DNA of 64,000 bases from CAVSRC01 sp963750065 (GCA_963750065.1 CAVVPK010000019.1:372001-436000), one strand, 5' to 3'; shown: positions 16,928 through 26,772, numbered from the stretch's first letter. Program-made: numbers and translations. Notes: a model not told the origin generated them from the letters alone.

Positions 16928-18036
16928 TCCGGCTCGAACGCGTCACCAAGGTCTTTCCCTCCAGCTCTGTGCCGGCGGTCGATCAGGTCACCATGGAAGT
17001 GCCGGTCGGCGAGATCTGCGTGCTTCTCGGGCCGTCGGGCTGCGGCAAGACCACGACCATGAAGATGGTCAACCGGCTGATCGAACCGACCTCGGGCGAG
17101 ATCTTCATCGACGACAAGAACACCGCCAGCCAGAACCCGGTCGCGCTGCGGCGATCGCTTGGTTATGTCATCCAGCAGATCGGCCTGTTCCCCAACAAGA
17201 CCATCGAGGACAACATCTGCGTCGTCCCCGACATTCTCGGCTGGGAGAAGGCGAAATCGCGCAAGCGCGCCGGCGAACTGCTCGAGCTGGTCGGGCTCGA
17301 TCCGTCGATCTTCCTCAAGCGCTACCCGAAGGAGCTGTCCGGCGGCCAGCAGCAGCGCATCGGCGTGCTCAGGGCCATCGCCCACGATCCGCCGGTGCTG
17401 CTCATGGACGAGCCCTTCGGCGCCATCGACCCGATCAACCGGGCGGTCATCCAGGACGAGTTCCTGAAGATGCAGGCGAGCCTGAAGAAGACGATCATGT
17501 TCGTCAGCCACGACATCGACGAGGCGGTGAAGATGGCCGACCGCATCGCCATCTTCCGCGAGGGGCGGCTCATCCAGTACGACACGCCGGACAGCCTGCT
17601 CGCCCACCCCAAGAACAACTTCGTCTCGGATTTCGTCGGCGGCGACCGCACGCTGAAGCGTCTGCAGCTGCTCACGGTGCCAGACGCAATGATGCACGAC
17701 CCGCCCAAGGTGCGGGCCGAGGACACGCTGGCGCACGCCACCGAGCTGATGGAAGAGCACGGGCACACGGCCATCGTCATGGTGGGTCCGCGCGGCCGCG
17801 CCCGCGGCTATGTCGACCTGCCGACGGCGCGGAACACCAGGGGCAAGGTGGGCGAGCACGTCGAGGGCCTGCCGACCACCATCAATCTGTCGGAGAACCT
17901 GCGCACCGCCGTCTCGACCATGTTCCGCCATGACGTGGGCTGGCTGGCCTGCGTCGACGACGAGGGCCTGTTCCAGGGCTACGTGACGCTGCGCGGCATC
18001 ACCCATCTGCTGGCACAGGCCTATCGCGATGGCTGA
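16924..18036 (+). CDS. ABC importer ATPase with CBS domains (OpuBA/ProV-like)
   Basis: A 370-residue ATPase that drives uptake of quaternary amines or similar compounds. Motifs: Walker A GPSGCGKTTTMK (about residues 37-48), Q-loop VIQQIGLFPN, signature LSGGQQQRIGVLRA, Walker B VLLMDEPFGAIDP, and the switch His in FVSHDIDEA. The C-terminal third holds a CBS pair, which in the ProV/OpuA family senses ionic strength or nucleotides. Overlaps the permease genes on both sides. Confidence 0.95.
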   Translation: MIRLERVTKVFPSSSVPAVDQVTMEVPVGEICVLLGPSGCGKTTTMKMVNRLIEPTSGEIFIDDKNTASQNPVALRRSLGYVIQQIGLFPNKTIEDNICVVPDILGWEKAKSRKRAGELLELVGLDPSIFLKRYPKELSGGQQQRIGVLRAIAHDPPVLLMDEPFGAIDPINRAVIQDEFLKMQASLKKTIMFVSHDIDEAVKMADRIAIFREGRLIQYDTPDSLLAHPKNNFVSDFVGGDRTLKRLQLLTVPDAMMHDPPKVRAEDTLAHATELMEEHGHTAIVMVGPRGRARGYVDLPTARNTRGKVGEHVEGLPTTINLSENLRTAVSTMFRHDVGWLACVDDEGLFQGYVTLRGITHLLAQAYRDG

Positions 18037-18769
18037 CGCCCTCGATTCTGCAGGGCTGCAACGGCTGTGGCGGAACGGCCTCTACGTGCTGGTCTTCGCG
18101 CTTGGCGCCTGGGCGTGGGCCGGCGGGCTGCTGCCGGCCATCTTCGACCAGTGGGACGACATCACCTTCCTGACCCAACAGCACATTCAACTGGTGGCGA
18201 TTTCCGGCGGCCTGGCCGTCATCGTTGGCGTGCCCATCGGCGTGCTGCTCACGCGCCCCGCCTTTCGTCGCTACGGTGACATCGCCCTGCAGGTCCTCAA
18301 CATCGGCGCCACCATCCCGACGCTAGCCGTCCTCGCTTTGTCGATGAGCGCGCTCGGTATCGGCGACACACCGGCCATCTTCGGCCTGTTCGTCGCCACG
18401 ATCCTGCCGATCGTTTCCAACACGCTCGCCGGCATTCGCGCCGTGCCGCCCTATCTGATCGAGGCGGCGCGCGGCATGGGCATGAGCACGGGCCAGATCC
18501 TGTGGCAGGTGGAACTGCCCAATGCGATGTTCGTCATCTATGCAGGCGTCCGCACCGCGCTCGCGATCAATGTCGGCACCGTGCCACTCGCCTTCCTCAT
18601 CGGCGGCGGTGGGCTCGGTGAACTGATCTTCAGCGGTATCGCTCTCAACGAGTTCGGCATGATGCTCGCCGGCGCCATCCCCACGGCGCTGCTCGCCATC
18701 CTGGTCGATTTTCTCATGGGCCAGCTTCAGCTCTGGACCATCCCGCGTGGCGTCAACCCGCTGCGCTGA
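18029..18769 (+). CDS. ABC permease, second subunit (OpuBD/YehW-like)
   Basis: Second membrane subunit of the importer, 246 residues. The EAA loop is EAARGMGMSTGQILWQVELP, and the conserved NVGTVPLAFLIGGGGLGELIF follows. Helices are clear from hydrophobic stretches. It overlaps the ATPase gene by eight bases. Having two different permeases matches OpuB/YehWXYZ-type systems. Confidence 0.93.
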   Translation: MADALDSAGLQRLWRNGLYVLVFALGAWAWAGGLLPAIFDQWDDITFLTQQHIQLVAISGGLAVIVGVPIGVLLTRPAFRRYGDIALQVLNIGATIPTLAVLALSMSALGIGDTPAIFGLFVATILPIVSNTLAGIRAVPPYLIEAARGMGMSTGQILWQVELPNAMFVIYAGVRTALAINVGTVPLAFLIGGGGLGELIFSGIALNEFGMMLAGAIPTALLAILVDFLMGQLQLWTIPRGVNPLR

Positions 18770-18831
18770 CTGACTGCCGCATCCTGACCGTTTTCTTTTC
18801 GCGGCACCCAAACCGAAGGAGGAATGCTCTT

Positions 18832-19719
18832 ATGAAACAACTCGCGAAGGTATTGGTGGGCGCGGTTGCCGCCGTCGGCATCGCCGCGTCCGCCCAGGCC
18901 GCAACCATCGTGGTCGGCGGCAAGAACTTTACCGAGCAGTATCTGCTCGCCGAAATGACCAGCCAGCTCCTCAAGGCGAAGGGCTTCGATGTCGAGAAGA
19001 AGGACGGCATGGGCTCGAACGTCGTGCGTCAGGCCCAAGTCAACGGCCAGGTCGACGTCTACTGGGAGTACACCGGCACGTCGCTGGTCACCTACAACAA
19101 GATCAGCGAGCGCATGAACGCCAAGGACACCTACGACAAGGTCAAGGAACTCGACGCCAAGGTCGGCCTCACCTGGCTCGATCCATCGTCGGCCAACGAC
19201 ACCTACGCGCTGGCCGTGCAGGCGTCGAACCCCAGGACCGATGCGATCAAGACCCTGTCCGATCTCGCCGCCTCCTATAATGACGGCAAGGGCCTTATCA
19301 TGGCGGTCAATGCCGAGTTCCCGAAGCGCCCCGACGGCCTCATCGGCCTCCAGAAGGCCTATGGCTTCAAGACGTCCCGTGCCGACCTCAAGGCGATGGA
19401 TTCGGGCCTCACCTATCAAGCGCTGAAGGACGGCAAGGTCGATATCGCCCTGGTCTTCGCCACCGACGGGCGGATCAAGGCCTTCGATTTCCGCGTGCTG
19501 AAGGACGACAAGGAGTTCTTCCCCAACTACGCCATCGCGCCGGTCGTACGCACCGAAACGCTGAAGGACAATCCGAGCCTGGCGCCGGTGCTCGACGCCC
19601 TGTCGTCGGAGCTGACCGATGCCGTCATGCAGAAGCTGAACGCCGAAGTCGACGTCGACAAGAAGTCGGTCGAGGATGTTGCCGCCGGCTTCCTCAAGGA
19701 GACCGCCCTGGTGAAGTAA
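18832..19719 (+). CDS. Substrate-binding protein of the osmoprotectant ABC importer (OpuBC/OsmF-like)
   Basis: A 295-residue periplasmic protein with a clean signal peptide (KQLAKVLVGAVAAVGIAASAQA-A). The mature start IVVGGKNFTEQYLLAEM is the hallmark of OpuAC/OsmF-like binding proteins, followed by DVYWEYTGTSLVTYNKI and late FPNYAIAPVVR. It would capture betaine, choline or a related compound and deliver it to the two permeases. GGAGGA lies 8 bases before the ATG. Last gene of the operon. Confidence 0.95.
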   Translation: MKQLAKVLVGAVAAVGIAASAQAATIVVGGKNFTEQYLLAEMTSQLLKAKGFDVEKKDGMGSNVVRQAQVNGQVDVYWEYTGTSLVTYNKISERMNAKDTYDKVKELDAKVGLTWLDPSSANDTYALAVQASNPRTDAIKTLSDLAASYNDGKGLIMAVNAEFPKRPDGLIGLQKAYGFKTSRADLKAMDSGLTYQALKDGKVDIALVFATDGRIKAFDFRVLKDDKEFFPNYAIAPVVRTETLKDNPSLAPVLDALSSELTDAVMQKLNAEVDVDKKSVEDVAAGFLKETALVK

Positions 19720-19734
19720 TTCGCCGGGCTGCCT

Positions 19735-19762
19735 GTCGCCGGCGCGAACGCGCGCCGGCGAC
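19735..19762 (+). terminator. Hairpin after the ABC importer operon
   Basis: Perfect 11-bp arms (gtcgccggcgc / gcgccggcgac) around gaacgc, 15 bases after the stop of the binding protein gene. The following bases (acaccttacc) are only weakly T-rich, so it may act as a stabilising hairpin or a partial terminator. Confidence 0.5.
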
Positions 19763-19856
19763 ACCTTACCTCAACATTAACGACTGTCAGCAAGCCTTTA
19801 CGATATTTCGCAATTTCGAGTGACGTTGGCGATTTTCCAATCTAGTTTGCCGGCCC

Positions 19857-20387
19857 ATGCGTAACGCGTTTCGTCGACTGGCCGGCGTTTCCTCGGCCGT
19901 TCTCCTCATTGTCTCCTTCGTTTCCCTCGCCGCTCCGGCGCGGGCGGCGATGGAGGTCGTTGCCTTCCGCGATGGCGGCTATGCGCCCGGCACGATCATC
20001 GTCAAAACCTCGGAACGGCGGCTCTATTTCGTGCTTGGCGGCGGGCGAGCGGAACGTTTCCCCGTCGGCGTCGGCAAGACGGGAAAACGCTGGACCGGCT
20101 TCAAGCGCATCGAACGCAGGATGTGGAAGCCGGACTGGGCCCCGCCGGCGGAAGTGAAGCACGACATCCCGTCGCTCCCCAACCTGATCCGCGGTGGCAC
20201 GCCGGGCAATCCAATGGGCGTCGCTGCCCTGGTGCTGACCGGCGGCGATTACGCCATCCACGGCACCAACCGCCCGAATTCGGTCGGCGGCTTCGTCTCC
20301 TATGGCTGTATCCGCATGTATAATAGCGACATTACCCGCCTGTTCGCCCAGGTCGGCGTCGGTACTCCCGTCTTCGTCGTCCCCTAA
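19857..20387 (+). CDS. L,D-transpeptidase (ErfK/YbiS/YkuD family)
   Basis: A 176-residue exported enzyme forming 3-3 cross-links in peptidoglycan or attaching proteins to it. A signal peptide ends near APARA. The YkuD catalytic motif is visible: His in YAIHGTN and Cys in SYGCIRMYNSDI, with the following Arg. The substrate-binding segment TPGNPMGVAAL is also present. Located before a PBP1A-like synthase, which fits a cell-wall role. Confidence 0.93.
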   Translation: MRNAFRRLAGVSSAVLLIVSFVSLAAPARAAMEVVAFRDGGYAPGTIIVKTSERRLYFVLGGGRAERFPVGVGKTGKRWTGFKRIERRMWKPDWAPPAEVKHDIPSLPNLIRGGTPGNPMGVAALVLTGGDYAIHGTNRPNSVGGFVSYGCIRMYNSDITRLFAQVGVGTPVFVVP

Positions 20388-20526
20388 GCCGCTGGGCACA
20401 GACGCCTTTTTGCCGATCGCGGAAGCCGAAGCTCAAGGCTTCCCGAACGCGCGCCTCTCACCTATCCTGCCCCAGCGGCGCCATCATCCGCACGTATAGG
20501 CTGCCGCCTCCACAGGACCACGCAAG

Positions 20527-22719
20527 GTGCGCGACCCGTTCCAGAGCAATCGCAAGCGCCGCCGCGGCCTCCGGCTGATCGAAGTCGATGCCTGGATCGA
20601 TTCGAGCCTGTTCCGCGCCGGCCGCGTGATTGCGGGCCGGTTCGAGGCGATCTCGCGCTTCATGCATCGCTTCCGGGTGACCGGCATCGCCCGTGTCTTG
20701 GTCGAACTCGCCGGCGAAGGCCTGACATTGGGCGCCGGCGGCATGGTGCTGATGCTCGCCTTCGCGATTCCCGCCTTCCACGCGACAGCCACCGACTGGC
20801 AGTCAAAGGGCGACCTCGCCGTCACCTTCCTCGACCGCTACGGCAACGAGATCGGCAAGCGCGGCATCAACCAGAGCGACGCGGTGCCGCTGGAGGAAAT
20901 GCCGGACTATCTGATCAAGGCGGTGCTGGCGACCGAGGACCGGCGCTTCTACGACCATTTCGGCATCGACGTTCCCGGCACGCTGCGCGCGCTGATCGAG
21001 AACCTGCGCGCCAACGCCGTCGTCCAGGGCGGCTCCTCGCTGACCCAGCAGCTGGCCAAGAACCTGTTCCTGTCCAACCAGCGCACGCTCGAACGCAAGA
21101 TCAAGGAAGCCTTCCTCGCCGTTTGGCTCGAGACGCATTACACCAAGAACCAGATCCTCAAGCTCTATCTCGACAATGCCTACATGGGCGGCGGCACGTT
21201 CGGCGTCGAGGCGGCATCCGAGTACTATTTCGGCAAATCGGTGAAGGACATCAGCCTGGCCGAGGCGGCGATGCTCGCCGGTCTGTTCAAGGCGCCGAGC
21301 CGCTTCGCGCCGAGTGTCAACCTGCCGGCCGCCCGCGCCCGCGCCAATGAAGTGCTGACCAACATGGTGCAGGCAGGCTTGATGACCGAGGGCCAGATTA
21401 TTGGCGCCCGCCGCCACCCCGCCGACGTCATCGAACGTGCCAACGACACCAATTCGCCGGACTACTTCCTCGACTGGGCGTTCCAGCAGGTGAAAGATGC
21501 CGGCGATCTCGGCGACCGCGTGCTGGTGGTGCGCACCACCGTCGACATGGGCATCCAGCAGGCCGCCGACGACGCGGTCCAGAACACGCTGCGCCAGTAC
21601 GGCAAGTCGTACCGCGTGAGCCAGAGCGCCGCCGTCGTCGTCAGCCCGGACGGTGCCGTGCGCGCCATGGTCGGCGGGCGCGATTACGGCGAGAGCCAGT
21701 TCAACCGCGCCACCGATGCGCTGCGCCAGCCGGGCTCTTCGTTCAAGCCGTTCGTCTATGCCACGGCGATGATGAACGGCTTCACGCCCCAGAGCATCGT
21801 CCAGGATGCGCCGATCTGCATCGGAAACTGGTGTCCGCATAATTATGGCGGTGGCTTCTCCGGGCCGGTGTCGGTGACCACCGGACTGGTCAAGTCGATC
21901 AATATCATTCCGGTGCGCTTGGCCCAGGCCTTCGGCCGCGACAAGATCGTCGAGACAGCCAAGAAGATGGGCATCACCACGGAATTGCGCATCACGCGCT
22001 CGCTGCCGCTCGGCTCCTCCGAGGTCAAGGTGGTCGACATGGCCGGCGCCTATGCCGCCTTCGCGAACGGCGGCTACCGCGCCAAGCCCTATGCCTTCAC
22101 CCAGATTCTGAGCAGCAGCGGCAAGGTACTTTACGACCGCCGCCAGGATCCCAAGCCGCCGCAGCGCGTGCTGCCGGAGAAGGTCGTCGCCGAGATGAAC
22201 GGCATGCTCGTGCAGGTGCCGGAATGGGGCACGGGGCGGCGGGCCAAGCTCGACGGCATCCGCACCGCCGGCAAGACCGGCACCACGTCGGACTATCGCG
22301 ACGCCTGGTTCTGCGGCTTCACCGGCAACTATGCCGGTGCGGTCTGGTTCGGCAACGACAACTACACGCCGACGCGACGGCTGACCGGCGGCAGCCTGCC
22401 GGCCCAGACGTGGCGCGAGATCATGACCTATGCCCACAACGGCATCGATCTGAAACCGATCCCCGACATCGACAATCCGTTCGAAAAGCCATCGGCGAAT
22501 GCGACGGTGGCAACGGCACAGCCGGGCGACGCCGGCGCGGCGGCCGATGCCGGGGGACCGTCGACGCTGTCGGCGGCGACCACCGAACGCCTGCTCGCCA
22601 TCGAGCAGCTACTGCGCAAGGCATCGCGCCTGAAGCCGCTGGCCGCGCTGGCTCCGCCGCTGCCCAACGCGGCCGACGCAACCGCGGTGGCGACGTCAGC
22701 GCAACCGCAGTTGCGCTGA
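20527..22719 (+). CDS. Penicillin-binding protein 1A family (bifunctional glycosyltransferase/transpeptidase)
   Basis: A 730-residue class A PBP. After a short cytoplasmic part and a membrane helix (MVLMLAFAIPAFHA), the glycosyltransferase domain shows ATEDRRFYDHFGID with its catalytic Glu and QGGSSLTQQLAKNLFL. The transpeptidase domain shows SSFKP (active Ser), SIN at VKSINIIPV, and KTGTT. The C-terminal tail is Ala/Pro-rich. It polymerises and cross-links peptidoglycan. The start is GTG at 20527; upstream AAGG is close. The downstream DUF1214/DUF1254 genes follow in the same direction. Confidence 0.95.
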   Translation: MRDPFQSNRKRRRGLRLIEVDAWIDSSLFRAGRVIAGRFEAISRFMHRFRVTGIARVLVELAGEGLTLGAGGMVLMLAFAIPAFHATATDWQSKGDLAVTFLDRYGNEIGKRGINQSDAVPLEEMPDYLIKAVLATEDRRFYDHFGIDVPGTLRALIENLRANAVVQGGSSLTQQLAKNLFLSNQRTLERKIKEAFLAVWLETHYTKNQILKLYLDNAYMGGGTFGVEAASEYYFGKSVKDISLAEAAMLAGLFKAPSRFAPSVNLPAARARANEVLTNMVQAGLMTEGQIIGARRHPADVIERANDTNSPDYFLDWAFQQVKDAGDLGDRVLVVRTTVDMGIQQAADDAVQNTLRQYGKSYRVSQSAAVVVSPDGAVRAMVGGRDYGESQFNRATDALRQPGSSFKPFVYATAMMNGFTPQSIVQDAPICIGNWCPHNYGGGFSGPVSVTTGLVKSINIIPVRLAQAFGRDKIVETAKKMGITTELRITRSLPLGSSEVKVVDMAGAYAAFANGGYRAKPYAFTQILSSSGKVLYDRRQDPKPPQRVLPEKVVAEMNGMLVQVPEWGTGRRAKLDGIRTAGKTGTTSDYRDAWFCGFTGNYAGAVWFGNDNYTPTRRLTGGSLPAQTWREIMTYAHNGIDLKPIPDIDNPFEKPSANATVATAQPGDAGAAADAGGPSTLSAATTERLLAIEQLLRKASRLKPLAALAPPLPNAADATAVATSAQPQLR

Positions 22720-22745
22720 TGCCCGCTCATCCATAGGTCGTTCCG

Positions 22746-23321
22746 GTGCGCCTTCTCATCGACATCGCCATCGCACTGGTGCTCGCCGTGACCATCGGCG
22801 TATCGACGGCATGGTACGCCGTCGAACACGGCTTCATCTTCGGCGCCGTCACGGCGGGGGCGTGGACGGCGTGGCCGACGGCAGGCAGCGCCGATGCCGA
22901 TCCCTATTCGCTGGCGACTTTGGCGCGCACCGGAGAAGTGCCGCTCGGTGCCGGCGAAGGCATCGCCTTCACCGCCGAAGACGATTCGGCCGGCGAGCCG
23001 CTTTCCGGCACATGCACTTACGAAGTCGCCGGCCAGACCCCGGCCGCCCGGCTGTGGACGCTGACCGCCTATGACAGCGACGGCCGGTTGATGGTCGACG
23101 CCGCCCGCCGCTCCGGCTTCCACTCGCGCGAGATCGTGCGCCAACCCGACGGTAGCTTCGTCATCACCGTTTCGCCCGAGGTGGCGCCGGGCAACTGGCT
23201 GCCGGTCGCCCGGGTGGCGCATTTCCGCCTCGTGCTCAGGCTCTACGATACTCCGCTGACCACCGGCAGCCGCATTGCCGATCTCACCATGCCGGCGATC
23301 CGCAAGGACCGCTGCCGATGA
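22746..23321 (+). CDS. DUF1214 domain membrane-anchored protein
   Basis: A 191-residue protein with one N-terminal anchor helix (RLLIDIAIALVLAVTIGVST) and a DUF1214 domain (CTYEVAGQTPAARLWTLTAYD, then GSFVITVSPEVAPGNWLPV and LRLYDTPL). The function is unknown. Starts with GTG at 22746; overlaps the next gene by four bases, so the two are coupled. This pair commonly follows a PBP gene in Rhizobiales, as I recall. Confidence 0.85.
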   Translation: MRLLIDIAIALVLAVTIGVSTAWYAVEHGFIFGAVTAGAWTAWPTAGSADADPYSLATLARTGEVPLGAGEGIAFTAEDDSAGEPLSGTCTYEVAGQTPAARLWTLTAYDSDGRLMVDAARRSGFHSREIVRQPDGSFVITVSPEVAPGNWLPVARVAHFRLVLRLYDTPLTTGSRIADLTMPAIRKDRCR

Positions 23322-23864
23322 AGCGCACGATCATCTTCATCATCGGCGGCCTGCTGCTCAGCGGCATCATTCATATCGCTATCGTCTTCATGGTACCCTA
23401 CTACGCCGACCACGACGCCTGGGCGGAGATGCACCGCTTCGGCCGTGACGGGCAGTTCCATGTCCTGCCGGTGCCCGAGCCCGGTGCCGAGCCATTGGCC
23501 ACACTCGACCCGCGCTTCGTGCAGGCGGTCTGCCGCTTCAGTCTGGCGCGCGGGCCGGTGCGCATCCAGGCTGCGTTCGCCGACGAGTTCTGGTCGGTGG
23601 CGGTGTTCGACCGCCGCGGCCGCAACATTTACAGTCTCAACGACCGATCGGCGGATCGGGCCCGCCTCGATCTGGTGATTCTCGACTCCTGTGCAGATGG
23701 CGCAGGTGCGCCAGGACCCGCCGGTCTCGCTCGAGACGGCGATCGTGCAGGAACTGCCGATCGATGTCGGCTTCGCGTTGCTGAGGGCATTTGTGCCCGA
23801 TGAGTCGCTGAGGGCCAGCGTCACCGCATCGCTGGCGACGGCGAACTGTGCGGGGACCTTGTAG
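23318..23864 (+). pseudogene. DUF1254 domain protein, frameshifted near the 3' end
   Basis: The first 125 or so codons encode an anchored DUF1254 protein (KRTIIFIIGGLLLSGIIHI, then DAWAEMHRFG and FWSVAVFDRRGRNIYSLNDR). The frame then fails at cgactcctgtg (about 23688); shifting by one base gives PVQMAQVRQDPPVSLETAIV and a natural ending at the stop 23862-23864. The carried-on first frame instead runs into random sequence. One extra base explains it; it could be an error or a real mutation. Confidence 0.8.
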
Positions 23865-23866
23865 GC

Positions 23867-24064
23867 TCAGGAAGACCTGCGCGGACGACTGTCGTGGTCC
23901 GTGCCATTGGCTTGCGGCCCGGGAACCCCGTCGAGGAGCGGGGTCTGTTCGCGCTCGATCCTCACTCCGGGGAAGATGACGATCTCGCACTGCGGCAGCG
24001 GCTCGCCGGCGGCCACCAGCGGGGTGGCTCTGTGCAGTGGATTGAGATGAATGATCGTGCCCAT
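23867..24064 (-). CDS. Small conserved hypothetical protein, 65 aa
   Basis: Convergent with the DUF1254 gene, two bases between stops. The protein has GTIIHLNPLHRATPLV and CEIVIFPGVRIERE. I recall similar small proteins with the CEI(I/V)IFPGVRIER signature in Rhizobiales, with no known function. The start is the ATG complementary to 24062-24064; an upstream in-frame start would add 20 basic residues. Confidence 0.6.
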   Translation of the reverse strand: MGTIIHLNPLHRATPLVAAGEPLPQCEIVIFPGVRIEREQTPLLDGVPGPQANGTDHDSRPRRSS

Positions 24065-24210
24065 GCGAATGCCTGTCGACCTTGGCCGGCAGGTCCGCTC
24101 GCGCAGCAATTCCCGCCGGCACAAGCCAGTTAGCAGCCATCAAGGTTAACAGTCCGCTAACGACTTTGGCTCACAATAACGGCCGAAAATCCTCGCCTAC
24201 GGGGCTTCGC

Positions 24211-25323
24211 ATGCAATCACGAAAGCTTTCCGACGACCTCGCCGATGTTGCGCGCGCGAACCAGCAGACGCGCGATTCGGCGCTGCTGCGCGCCACGACC
24301 GAGTTGTTCGTGCAGGACCTCGTTCACGACGAAGACGAGATCCGCCGCTACGAGGAACTGGCGATCCATTTCCTGCCGAAAGTGCCCGTCGAAGTACGGG
24401 CCACGGTCGCCGAGCAACTCGCGGTCTGTGCGGACGCGCCGCGTGCGGTCATCCGGGCGCTGGCACGGGACATCTTTCAGGTGGCCGCGCCGGTCATCCG
24501 CCGTTCGCCGGTACTGGACTCGTTCGACCTGCTCAGCGTGATCGCGGCTACCGATGTCGAGCATCATCGCCTCATCGCCCACCGTTCCGACCTCGGCGAA
24601 GACGTCAGGCGGGCGCTGCGGCTGACCGGCGACGCGGAAGCGATCGGCTATCTCGACAACGGGTCTGCCATGCGTGCAACGCCGGCAGAGGACGCAGCCG
24701 CAGTGCCCGCGGCAACACTGCGGCCCGAGGCACCCCCGCCTCCGCAGCGGCGGGGCCGCTTCGACATCTGGCAGTTCCTCGACCTCGAGCGTCCGACCCG
24801 GCTCAGGGTGATTGCCGATATCGCCGTGGGGCCGCCGATTTCGCGACCGGCTGCCGCGACCGGGCAGAGCGCCGATCGCGCCTTTCAGTCGATCCTCAGT
24901 GCGGCGCAGATCGTCGGCTTCGCGCGCAACGGCCGCACCGGCGAAATGATCGCGGCGATCGCCGACGGCCTGCAGCTCAATACCGACGCGGTGGCGGCGT
25001 GCGTGAATGACCGCACCGGCGAGCCGCTCGCCGTCCTGCTCAAGGCGTTGCGGCTCGACGAGCTTCAGGCACAGCAGGTGTTCCTGATGGCGAGCCCCGT
25101 CGGCCGTGATGTTCAGGCCTTCTTCCCGCTCACCGACCTTTTCGCCGGCATGGATCATTCGACGGCGGAAACGCTGTGCGAGGCCTGGCGGATCGTCGCA
25201 GCGGAACGCAAGGCCGGCCACGAGCCCTATCTGGCGGAGAACGCCGACCGGCGCCGCGGCACCGTGGGCACGCCGGCGCGCGAGGACCAGGCCGGGCGCG
25301 AGGACCAGGCGAAACGCGCCTAA
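24211..25323 (+). CDS. DUF2336 domain-containing protein
   Basis: A 370-residue soluble protein built of alpha-helical repeats (DUF2336): RDSALLRATTELFVQDLVH, then YEELAIHFLPKVPVEVRATVAEQLA, and DIFQVAAPVIRRSPVL. Such proteins are widespread in alphaproteobacteria; no activity is established. I start at the ATG at 24211; the frame is open further upstream, but that part overlaps the divergent small gene and lacks the family pattern. The tail is a short charged repeat (AREDQAGREDQAKRA). Confidence 0.85.
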   Translation: MQSRKLSDDLADVARANQQTRDSALLRATTELFVQDLVHDEDEIRRYEELAIHFLPKVPVEVRATVAEQLAVCADAPRAVIRALARDIFQVAAPVIRRSPVLDSFDLLSVIAATDVEHHRLIAHRSDLGEDVRRALRLTGDAEAIGYLDNGSAMRATPAEDAAAVPAATLRPEAPPPPQRRGRFDIWQFLDLERPTRLRVIADIAVGPPISRPAAATGQSADRAFQSILSAAQIVGFARNGRTGEMIAAIADGLQLNTDAVAACVNDRTGEPLAVLLKALRLDELQAQQVFLMASPVGRDVQAFFPLTDLFAGMDHSTAETLCEAWRIVAAERKAGHEPYLAENADRRRGTVGTPAREDQAGREDQAKRA

Positions 25324-25333
25324 GCGAACTGCG

Positions 25334-25669
25334 TCAAACCGTATCGAGAAAGGCGCGGCCGTCGCGGTCCTCGATCGCGACCACCCAGAGATCGGGATCG
25401 AAACGCGCTTCCCGTTCGATGCGGGCGTCCACCTCCGCGAGCGGCTCACCTTCCGCCACGCGCTGGAAGAACCGTTCGCTCGGCCGCGATTCGCTAAAAC
25501 TCGCCTGCGGTGCCGGCGCGTAGAGGTCGGCGGTGCCGTTGAGCCGGTCGACAATGACGAAGATCGCCCCGGCTTCCTCGGCCCCGCGCCGCGCCACCGC
25601 GGCCATGGCGCCCTCGGCGAAGCAGCGGCGCACATGCGCCCCGACCCACAGGGACGAGGTGACGCGCAT
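25334..25669 (-). CDS. DUF1491 family protein
   Basis: A 111-residue protein with the DUF1491 pattern: SSLWVGAHVRRCFAEGA, AGAIFVIVDRLNGTADLYAPAP, and DPDLWVVAIED. It is found in alphaproteobacteria and has no known function. The stop is 10 bases from that of the DUF2336 gene, convergent. It is followed in the operon direction by nothing; upstream, 14 bases away, is the peptidoglycan-binding gene, so the two are probably co-transcribed. Confidence 0.88.
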   Translation of the reverse strand: MRVTSSLWVGAHVRRCFAEGAMAAVARRGAEEAGAIFVIVDRLNGTADLYAPAPQASFSESRPSERFFQRVAEGEPLAEVDARIEREARFDPDLWVVAIEDRDGRAFLDTV

Positions 25670-25683
25670 GGGCCTTGCCCGAC

Positions 25684-26601
25684 CTACTCGGCCTTCATGG
25701 CGCCGATGCTGACCAGGCGGGCGATGACCTTGTCGTTCAGTTCGCCGGTCAGCGGTAGACCGTTTTCGAGTTCAAAGCCCCGGATGGCGTCGCTGGTCGC
25801 CTGGCTCGGCTTGCCATCGACGGCAAGCGGGCCGTAGCCGATCTGGTTGAGCGCCTCCTGGACCTGGCGCAGCTGCTTGCCCTGCGCGAGCGCGGCGCTC
25901 TCGCGTTCCAGTTCCTCTGCGCGGAGGACCGCGGCGGCGACCTGGTCGGCGCTGGCGGCGTTCTTGACCACCGCGGGCACGGGGACCGCTGCCGGCGGGG
26001 CCGCCGTCGCCGGCTTGCGTAGAACTGCCAGAAGCTCGGGCGTGGGCTCGCCGGTGGCCGTCATGCCGGCGGCCGTCTGCCAGGTGGCGATCGCCGCCTT
26101 CGTGCGCGGTCCGTAGAGGCCGTCGATCGTACCGGTGTAGATGCCGAGGCGGGCCAGCTCGCGCTGTATGGCGATGGTGAGGACCTTGTTCTCATCCACC
26201 GGCGCGGGCGCGGCGGCCGGCGGGGCCACGGCGGTTTTGGTCAGCGGCGGCGCCGTGACCGCGGCAGCAGCCTGCTCGCGTGTGTGCGGAAGGGGAACGG
26301 CCACGGCGGGTCTGGCCGGTGCCGGCGCGACCGTCAGCGGGCGGGTGGCGAAAAGCGGCTCCGGGTGGTGCCCGGCCTGCAGGAACAGGGCGTTCGACAC
26401 GATCGCCATGGCGGTGATGGCCATGACCATCAGACCGCCGGACATCGCCGGATTGTCGAATGCCCTGTCGACGACACGGGCGATCGCGCTGTCGGCGGCC
26501 GGTTCGACCTGGGGGCGGTTTCCAGCCGCGCGACGACGGACGGGTTTGCCGGGCACGTCTCTTTTCCTCTCGAACTCTCGTCTCGGCGACCAGTCTCGCA
26601 A
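25684..26601 (-). CDS. Peptidoglycan-binding domain membrane protein
   Basis: A 305-residue protein with a basic cytoplasmic start, one membrane helix (SGGLMVMAITAMAIVSNALFLQA), a Pro/Ala-rich linker and two PG_binding_1 domains: ELARLGIYTGTIDGLYGPRT and ALNQIGYGPLAVDGKPSQAT. A short helical segment with Glu and Ala separates them. It likely tethers the envelope or supports cell-wall enzymes. GTG or ATG starts nearby cannot be fully excluded. Confidence 0.85.
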   Translation of the reverse strand: MRDWSPRREFERKRDVPGKPVRRRAAGNRPQVEPAADSAIARVVDRAFDNPAMSGGLMVMAITAMAIVSNALFLQAGHHPEPLFATRPLTVAPAPARPAVAVPLPHTREQAAAAVTAPPLTKTAVAPPAAAPAPVDENKVLTIAIQRELARLGIYTGTIDGLYGPRTKAAIATWQTAAGMTATGEPTPELLAVLRKPATAAPPAAVPVPAVVKNAASADQVAAAVLRAEELERESAALAQGKQLRQVQEALNQIGYGPLAVDGKPSQATSDAIRGFELENGLPLTGELNDKVIARLVSIGAMKAE

Positions 26602-26772
26602 GCCCGGCTTAAAGAACGCTAAACCATGACCGCCATCGTCCGCCGCCGTGGCCGGGCGCCAATTCGTTAAACTTTTAGGCGATTTGCCGCCGCCGATTGA
26701 ACGCCACCTTCAACCGGACGCGCTACCGTGCAGCCAAGGATCACCCGCAGACATACAAGCGGATCGCACGGC